Source of the DNA: Burkholderiaceae bacterium
GTDB taxonomy: Bacteria > Pseudomonadota > Gammaproteobacteria > Burkholderiales > Burkholderiaceae_C
NCBI GenBank assembly: GCA_023262365.1
Contig: JALRBF010000279.1
Span: forward strand, 1-5,621
Reading direction: 5' to 3'
Length of the DNA stretch: 5,621 bases
In this document: piece by piece, positions 1-5,621 of the stretch
Layout: each line of letters starts with the position of its first letter
Position numbering within the stretch: the stretch's first letter is position 1
Program-made: the position numbers and the translations under genes
The notes under the pieces: generated by a model
What the model was told of the DNA's origin: nothing
What the model saw: only the letters and a program-made list of their open reading frames with translations
Database searches by the model: none

Positions 1-2590
<2,590 letters not shown>

Positions 2591-2591
<1 letters not shown>

Positions 2592-2620
2592 CCGGCGGCG
2601 GCTCGGGCAGCTGGGCCGGC
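2591..2620 (+). other. GC-rich stem-loop after trxB
   Basis: GCCGGC at 2591-2596 pairs with GCCGGC at 2615-2620. Inside, CGGCT at 2599-2603 can pair with AGCTG at 2609-2613 with one G-T wobble, leaving a 5-base loop. The structure begins at the last base of the trxB stop codon. No T-run follows, so it is not a classical intrinsic terminator. It could stabilise the trxB mRNA 3' end or slow polymerase. In DNA this rich in GC, some such pairing arises by chance. Confidence 0.35.
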
Positions 2621-2637
2621 GGGGGGCAATCTCGGCT

Positions 2638-2643
2638 TATAAT
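2638..2643 (+). promoter_or_regulatory. Candidate rpmB-rpmG promoter, -10 box TATAAT
   Basis: A perfect TATAAT stands out in a very GC-rich stretch 72 bases before the rpmB ATG. Initiation about 7 bases downstream would give an rpmB leader of roughly 65 bases. The expected -35 region (about 2615-2620) is GCCGGC and does not resemble TTGACA. The perfect -10 box before a ribosomal protein operon makes it a likely sigma-70 promoter. Confidence 0.6.
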
Positions 2644-2704
2644 GCTGGGTTTTGGGCTTGGTGCCGCTGGGTGCCGTGCCCACCTTTGTGAACCGACGAA
2701 TTTT

Positions 2705-2708
2705 GGAG
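2705..2708 (+). promoter_or_regulatory. rpmB ribosome binding site (GGAG)
   Basis: GGAG lies 7 bases before the rpmB ATG at 2716, which is standard Shine-Dalgarno spacing. It supports this start codon. Confidence 0.7.
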
Positions 2709-2715
2709 TGTCCCC

Positions 2716-2943
2716 ATGGCACGCGTTTGTGAAGTGACCGGCAAAAAGCCGGCAGTGGGCAACCACGTATCCCACGCCAACAACAAAACCAAGCGTCGCT
2801 TTTTGCCCAACCTGCATCACCGCCGGTTTTGGGTTGAAAGCGAAAACCGCTGGGTGCGCTTGCGCGTCTCCAACGCCGGCTTGCGCCTGATTGACAAAAA
2901 CGGCATCGACGCGGTGCTGGCCGACATCCGCGCACGCGGCTAA
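2716..2943 (+). CDS. rpmB: 50S ribosomal protein L28
   Basis: L28 is a small basic protein of the large ribosomal subunit. The 75-residue product opens with [12 protein letters not shown], followed by the family signature [16 protein letters not shown] at about 23-38 and [15 protein letters not shown] at about 42-56. It closes with a [11 protein letters not shown] tail. The family is usually 77-78 residues in proteobacteria, so this copy ends two or three residues early at its C-terminus, a minor variation. The start is fixed by GGAG 7 bases upstream and by the conserved MARVC N-terminus. It is first in a two-gene operon with rpmG, 20 bases downstream, which is the common bacterial pairing. 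Confidence 0.98.
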   Translation: MARVCEVTGKKPAVGNHVSHANNKTKRRFLPNLHHRRFWVESENRWVRLRVSNAGLRLIDKNGIDAVLADIRARG

Positions 2944-2948
2944 CCCAC

Positions 2949-2954
2949 AAGGAG
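2949..2954 (+). promoter_or_regulatory. rpmG ribosome binding site (AAGGAG)
   Basis: AAGGAG lies in the 20-base gap between rpmB and rpmG, 9 bases before the rpmG ATG at 2964. It is stronger than the rpmB site and allows independent initiation on the shared mRNA. Confidence 0.75.
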
Positions 2955-2963
2955 CTCACCGCC

Positions 2964-3134
2964 ATGGCAACCAAAGGCGCTCGCGAAAAAATTAAACTCG
3001 AATCCACCGCAGGCACGGGGCATTTCTACACCACGTCGAAAAACAAAAAAACCATGCCCGAAAAGCTGGAGATCATTAAGTTCGACCCCAAGGCCCGCAA
3101 GCACGTGGCCTACAAAGAAACCAAGCTGAAGTAA
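2964..3134 (+). CDS. rpmG: 50S ribosomal protein L33 (cysteine-free type)
   Basis: L33 is a small protein of the large ribosomal subunit, located near the tRNA exit site. Translation from the ATG at 2964 gives 56 residues ending at TAA 3132-3134. The sequence carries the L33 core: [15 protein letters not shown] at about 10-24, [11 protein letters not shown] at 26-36, and a [15 protein letters not shown] tail at 40-54. It contains no cysteine, so it lacks the paired CxxC zinc ligands of the C+ form and belongs to the zinc-independent C- class usual in beta- and gammaproteobacteria. The wording is very close to Burkholderiales L33 as I recall it. It follows rpmB by 20 bases with a good ribosome binding site, and a strong terminator comes 38 bases after its stop. 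Confidence 0.97.
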   Translation: MATKGAREKIKLESTAGTGHFYTTSKNKKTMPEKLEIIKFDPKARKHVAYKETKLK

Positions 3135-3172
3135 GCGTGGCGTTGGGCGCATGGCGCGCCGGGCGTTGAAGC

Positions 3173-3202
3173 AAAAAAAGGCTCCCCTAGGGAGCCTTTT
3201 TT
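3173..3202. terminator. Bidirectional intrinsic terminator
   Basis: A 7-base-pair stem, GGCTCCC at 3180-3186 with GGGAGCC at 3190-3196, encloses the 3-base loop CTA. It is flanked by seven A (3173-3179) and six T (3197-3202), so the sequence is nearly its own reverse complement. It gives a GC stem plus U-run on either strand. On the plus strand it ends the rpmB-rpmG transcript. On the minus strand it lies 38 bases past the desaturase stop at 3240 and can end that transcript. Confidence 0.93.
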
Positions 3203-3218
3203 ATTGGCGGGCGCGCAA

Positions 3219-3231
3219 GCCCCGTCGGGGC
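3219..3231 (-). other. Small hairpin between the desaturase stop and the terminator
   Basis: GCCCC at 3219-3223 pairs with GGGGC at 3227-3231 around a 3-base loop. It starts 8 bases after the desaturase stop and has no T-run on either strand, so it is not itself a terminator. It may add to 3' end stability of the desaturase mRNA. Confidence 0.3.
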
Positions 3232-3239
3232 ATGTCTCC

Positions 3240-4436
3240 TTAGATACGCACCGCTCGCAGCGTGAGCGAGAACTCGCGCAGTGGCCCAATGCCACTGGCC
3301 TCGGCCTTGGCGCACCACTGCTGCAACGCCGCGGCCAGCTGCGCCGGGGTGTGCTTGGTGTTGCTCCAAAACTCGCGCAGCTCTTCGCGCATTTGAGCCA
3401 TGGTGTGTAGCACGGTGTTGTCGTGCAGCACTTGGGTAAGCGCCGGGCGCACGGCTTCGGGCACGTGCTGCGTGTCGCGGTGCAGCCAGCGCCTGACCGA
3501 CTGCAGCGCGGTGGCATCGGCGCCGCCGGCTTGGGCTTGGCGCAGTTGGTCGCGCGCGGCACGGCGCAGGGCCTTAGAGAACTGCGCCATTACGGCGTAG
3601 CGGTGGGTAATAAGCGCTTCAAGCGTGTTTTCGTCAGCCGGCGGGGTGGCGCCTTTTTGCATCACCAGCAGGGGCGGGGTTTTGCGCACCTTGGCCAAGC
3701 CCACGGCGGCGAGGGCGCGAATGTAGACCCAGCCCAAGTCAAACTCAAAGGGTTTGACTGAAAACTTGGCCGAGGTGGGGTAGGTGTGGTGGTTGTTGTG
3801 CAGCTCCTCGCCACCAATCAAAATCCCCCAAGGCAAGACGTTGGTGCTGGCGTCGGCGGCCTCAAAGTTGCGGTAGCCCCAGTAGTGGCCAATGCCGTTG
3901 ATGACGCCGGCGGCAAAAAACGGAATCCACGCCATTTGAATTGCCCAAATGGTGGCACCCAAGGCGCCAAAGGCGGCAACTTGCACGATGAGCAACAAGG
4001 CCACGCCTTGCCACGAGTAGCGGCTGTAGACGTTGCGCTCCACCCAGTCGTTGGGGGTGCCGTGGCTGAAGCGTTGCACCGTGTCGGTGTTTTTGGCCTC
4101 AACGCGGTAGAGCTCGGCGCCCTGCCACATCACGGTGCGAATGCCACGGGTTTGGGGGCTGTGGGGGTCGTCGGGGGTTTCGCACTTGGCGTGGTGTTTG
4201 CGGTGGATGCTGACCCACTCGCGCGTGACCATGCCGGTGGTAAGCCACAGCCAAAACCGAAACACGTGCGCCACCGCGGGGTGCAAATCAAGGGCCCGGT
4301 GCGCCTGGTGGCGGTGCAGGTAAATGGTGACGCTGGCAATCGTCATGTGCGTGGTGAGCAGCGTGTACACCACCAACTCCCACCCCGAAGCGTTAAGTAA
4401 ACCCTCACTAACCCAAGTAACCAGGGCGTCCGTCAT
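3240..4436 (-). CDS. Membrane fatty-acid desaturase (acyl-CoA/DesA-type, delta-9-like)
   Basis: The product resembles integral-membrane di-iron desaturases, which put a cis double bond into acyl chains using O2 and electrons from a redox partner. The 398 residues contain all three histidine boxes: HRHQAH at 41-46, HRKHH at 78-82 and HNNHH at 213-217. A further histidine sits at 184 in GIGHYWGYRN, as in the stearoyl-CoA desaturase group. Hydrophobic segments lie at about 17-40, 55-72, 142-168 and 170-186. From about residue 258 there is a charged, probably helical, non-membrane extension of about 140 residues; I recall similar length and tails in pseudomonad DesA/DesB. The start is the ATG at 4436, because GGAGGA lies 4 bases upstream; the in-frame TTG at 4448 overlaps that site. 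Whether the substrate is acyl-CoA or phospholipid, and the exact double-bond position, cannot be read from sequence. No redox partner or TetR-type regulator is adjacent in the window. Confidence 0.9.
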   Translation of the reverse strand: MTDALVTWVSEGLLNASGWELVVYTLLTTHMTIASVTIYLHRHQAHRALDLHPAVAHVFRFWLWLTTGMVTREWVSIHRKHHAKCETPDDPHSPQTRGIRTVMWQGAELYRVEAKNTDTVQRFSHGTPNDWVERNVYSRYSWQGVALLLIVQVAAFGALGATIWAIQMAWIPFFAAGVINGIGHYWGYRNFEAADASTNVLPWGILIGGEELHNNHHTYPTSAKFSVKPFEFDLGWVYIRALAAVGLAKVRKTPPLLVMQKGATPPADENTLEALITHRYAVMAQFSKALRRAARDQLRQAQAGGADATALQSVRRWLHRDTQHVPEAVRPALTQVLHDNTVLHTMAQMREELREFWSNTKHTPAQLAAALQQWCAKAEASGIGPLREFSLTLRAVRI

Positions 4437-4440
4437 GCAT

Positions 4441-4446
4441 TCCTCC
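4441..4446 (-). promoter_or_regulatory. Desaturase ribosome binding site (GGAGGA)
   Basis: Read on the minus strand, GGAGGA (4446 to 4441) is a near-perfect Shine-Dalgarno sequence 4 bases before the ATG at 4436. It decides the start against the upstream in-frame TTG at 4448, which overlaps it. Confidence 0.85.
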
Positions 4447-4473
4447 AAACCGGCATTCGTGCGTAGTGGTTTG

Positions 4474-4479
4474 ATTTTA
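4474..4479 (-). promoter_or_regulatory. Candidate desaturase -10 box (TAAAAT)
   Basis: On the minus strand TAAAAT (4479 to 4474) matches TATAAT at five of six positions and is the most AT-rich spot in the gap. Initiation about 7 bases downstream would give a leader of about 30 bases carrying the GGAGGA site. No TTGACA-like -35 is seen at usual spacing, so this is a tentative call. If real, the desaturase has its own promoter and does not depend on the upstream methyltransferase gene. Confidence 0.4.
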
Positions 4480-4496
4480 CGCGGGATGGGGGCTTT

Positions 4497-4542
4497 GGCC
4501 TAGCCTTGGCGCCTGCGCCGTACGGGCTTGCGCGCCTAGGCC
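4497..4542. repeat. Inverted repeat at the methyltransferase 3' end
   Basis: GGCCTAG at 4497-4503 and CTAGGCC at 4536-4542 form a 7-base inverted repeat across 32 bases. The right arm contains the methyltransferase stop codon (TAG, 4538 to 4536 on the minus strand). A small inner hairpin, GGCGC and GCGCC around two bases (4508-4519), lies between the arms. No T-run follows on the minus strand, so termination would not be of the classical intrinsic kind. It may be chance in GC-rich sequence. Confidence 0.3.
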
Positions 4543-5621
4543 GGGGCCTGCCAGACGGCGGCAAAGAACCCGTCGCACCCGTGCTGGTCGGGGCGAAGGC
4601 TAAGGTACGGGCCCATGTTGGGTAGCCGCTCGGCCACCGATTTGGGCAAGGCTTGGGCCACGGGCAGGGGTTGCCACGCCGGGTGCTGGGCCGAGAAGGC
4701 CTGGGCGATGGCCTGGTTTTCGTTGGGCAGCAGGCTGCAGGTGGCGTACACCAAGCGCCCGCCCGGGGCCACCAAACGCGCTGCGGCCTGCAGCAACTGC
4801 GCCTGTACGGTGGCGTGCGCGGTGATGTCGCTGGGCTGCAGCCGCCACTTGATGCCCGGATGCCGCCGCAGCGTGCCTAGGCCGCTGCACGGTGCGTCCA
4901 CCAACACGCGGTGTGCTTTGCGCTGCCAACGTTGCAGGCGGGCATCGGCAAGCCCCTCAAGCGCCATGGTTTGCACCATGCCCTGCACACCCGCACGGGC
5001 CAAGCGCGGCGCCATGGCCGCGAGGCGGTGGGCCGAGGTGTCCAGCGCCAGCAACTGGCCTTGACCGCGCATGGCGTCGGTCAGGGCAAGGGTTTTGCCG
5101 CCAGCGCCAGCGCAAAAGTCCACCACTTGCTCGCCACGGCGTGCGCCCACCAACAGGGCAAGCAGCTGCGAGCCTTCGTCTTGCACCTCAAACCAACCTT
5201 GGGCAAAGGCCGGTAGGCGCTGCACGTTGACGCGCTGGGTTAGGCGCAGCCCCGCCGGGGCCAGCGGGGTGGGCTGGGCGGTTAGCCCGGCCTCGGCCAG
5301 CGCCGCCTGCACCGCCGCGGGCTTGGCGCGGTTCAGGTTGACGCGCAGGTCCAACGGGGCGGGCTCGAGCAAGGCGGCGGCCAGTGCGTCAAACTGGGGG
5401 TGCGCCGCCTGCAAGGCCGTGGCCAGCCAGTCGGGTAGATGATGTGGGTGGGCGGCGCGGGCGTCCACGCCTTGCTGCACGGCGTGGGCCACGCGCGTGG
5501 CCCAGTCGCTACCCGCCGGCACCAACGCCTCGTAACCCCGGCGTAGGCGCAGCACGTGGGAGGCGGCGTCGCCTAGCAAGGCGCGGTCGCGTGCGCCGAG
5601 TTTGGGCTGACTTTTTACGTA
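4536..5621 (-). CDS. RsmB/NOP-family RNA (cytosine-C5) methyltransferase, 5' partial
   Basis: The family transfers a methyl group from S-adenosylmethionine to carbon 5 of cytosine in RNA, usually 16S rRNA. The reading frame is open to the right edge and shows 361 residues, numbered here from the edge. A short N-terminal helical region includes LGARDRALLGDAA at 8-20, typical of the NusB-like RNA-binding part. LPDWL at 62-66 and EPAPLDLRVN at 86-95 mark the entry to the catalytic domain. The cofactor loop is DFCAGAGGK at 168-176. DAPCSGLGTLRRHPGIKWR at 242-260 carries the motif IV cysteine C245, and ATCS at 293-296 carries the motif VI cysteine C295, the expected catalytic pair. It ends with GCDGFFAAVWQ. 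A TTG at 5579 is a possible start, but the conserved RDRALL region lies upstream, so the true start is outside. The region before LPDWL is shorter than in E. coli RsmB and the loop differs from its DLCAAPGGK, so it may be an RsmB paralogue. Confidence 0.92.
   Translation of the reverse strand, partial: YVKSQPKLGARDRALLGDAASHVLRLRRGYEALVPAGSDWATRVAHAVQQGVDARAAHPHHLPDWLATALQAAHPQFDALAAALLEPAPLDLRVNLNRAKPAAVQAALAEAGLTAQPTPLAPAGLRLTQRVNVQRLPAFAQGWFEVQDEGSQLLALLVGARRGEQVVDFCAGAGGKTLALTDAMRGQGQLLALDTSAHRLAAMAPRLARAGVQGMVQTMALEGLADARLQRWQRKAHRVLVDAPCSGLGTLRRHPGIKWRLQPSDITAHATVQAQLLQAAARLVAPGGRLVYATCSLLPNENQAIAQAFSAQHPAWQPLPVAQALPKSVAERLPNMGPYLSLRPDQHGCDGFFAAVWQAPA

Noticed and set aside
3786..4400. 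A 204-codon open frame antisense to the desaturase
   Set aside because: Glycine- and valine-rich shadow translation; the opposite strand encodes all three histidine boxes.
4446..4448. TTG as an alternative desaturase start
   Set aside because: It overlaps the GGAGGA ribosome binding site that serves the ATG at 4436, and has no such site of its own.
4662..4669. GGGCAGGG, a match to the E. coli FtsK-orienting KOPS pattern GGGNAGGG, with another (GGGTAGGG) on the minus strand at 1032-1025
   Set aside because: One match per strand in opposite directions shows no strand bias, and both lie in coding sequence; chance is enough in GC-rich DNA.
4615..5442. Several plus-strand frames opposite the methyltransferase
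   Set aside because: They overlap each other and the intact catalytic domain on the minus strand, with compositions typical of shadow frames.
5577..5579. TTG as the start of the methyltransferase
   Set aside because: The frame stays open to the window edge and the upstream residues include the conserved RDRALL segment of the N-terminal domain.

Overview
The window looks like an ordinary chromosomal housekeeping segment of a GC-rich betaproteobacterium, most likely order Burkholderiales (Comamonadaceae-like). The main clues are the L28 and L33 ribosomal proteins, whose sequences are of the Burkholderiales type, and the divergent ftsK/trxB arrangement, which is familiar in proteobacteria. This placement rests on recalled protein similarity and not on a database search.

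Layout from left to right. Positions 1-1606, minus strand: the first 535 codons of ftsK, the septal DNA translocase, running off the left edge. Positions 1607-1646: a 40-base divergent promoter gap. Positions 1647-2591, plus strand: trxB, thioredoxin reductase. Positions 2592-2715: an intergenic region with a GC-rich stem-loop, a perfect TATAAT box and the rpmB leader. Positions 2716-2943 and 2964-3134, plus strand: rpmB (L28) and rpmG (L33), a tight two-gene ribosomal operon. Positions 3173-3202: a strong, symmetric A-stem-T hairpin that can stop transcription from both sides. Positions 3240-4436, minus strand: a membrane fatty-acid desaturase with three histidine boxes and a long C-terminal extension. 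Positions 4536-5621, minus strand: an RsmB/NOP-family RNA cytosine-C5 methyltransferase, cut at its 5' end by the right edge.

The genes serve separate core functions: chromosome segregation at division, thiol redox balance, the large ribosomal subunit, membrane lipid unsaturation and RNA modification. The only clear operon is rpmB-rpmG. The methyltransferase and the desaturase are co-oriented with a 97-99 base gap and may be partly co-transcribed, although a candidate promoter lies in the gap. No gap exceeds 300 bases. I saw no mobile element, CRISPR array, tRNA, rRNA or defence gene. I found no undescribed system. The most interesting detail is the 40-base ftsK/trxB gap, where the -10 box of trxB sits so close to the start codon that the trxB mRNA may be leaderless.
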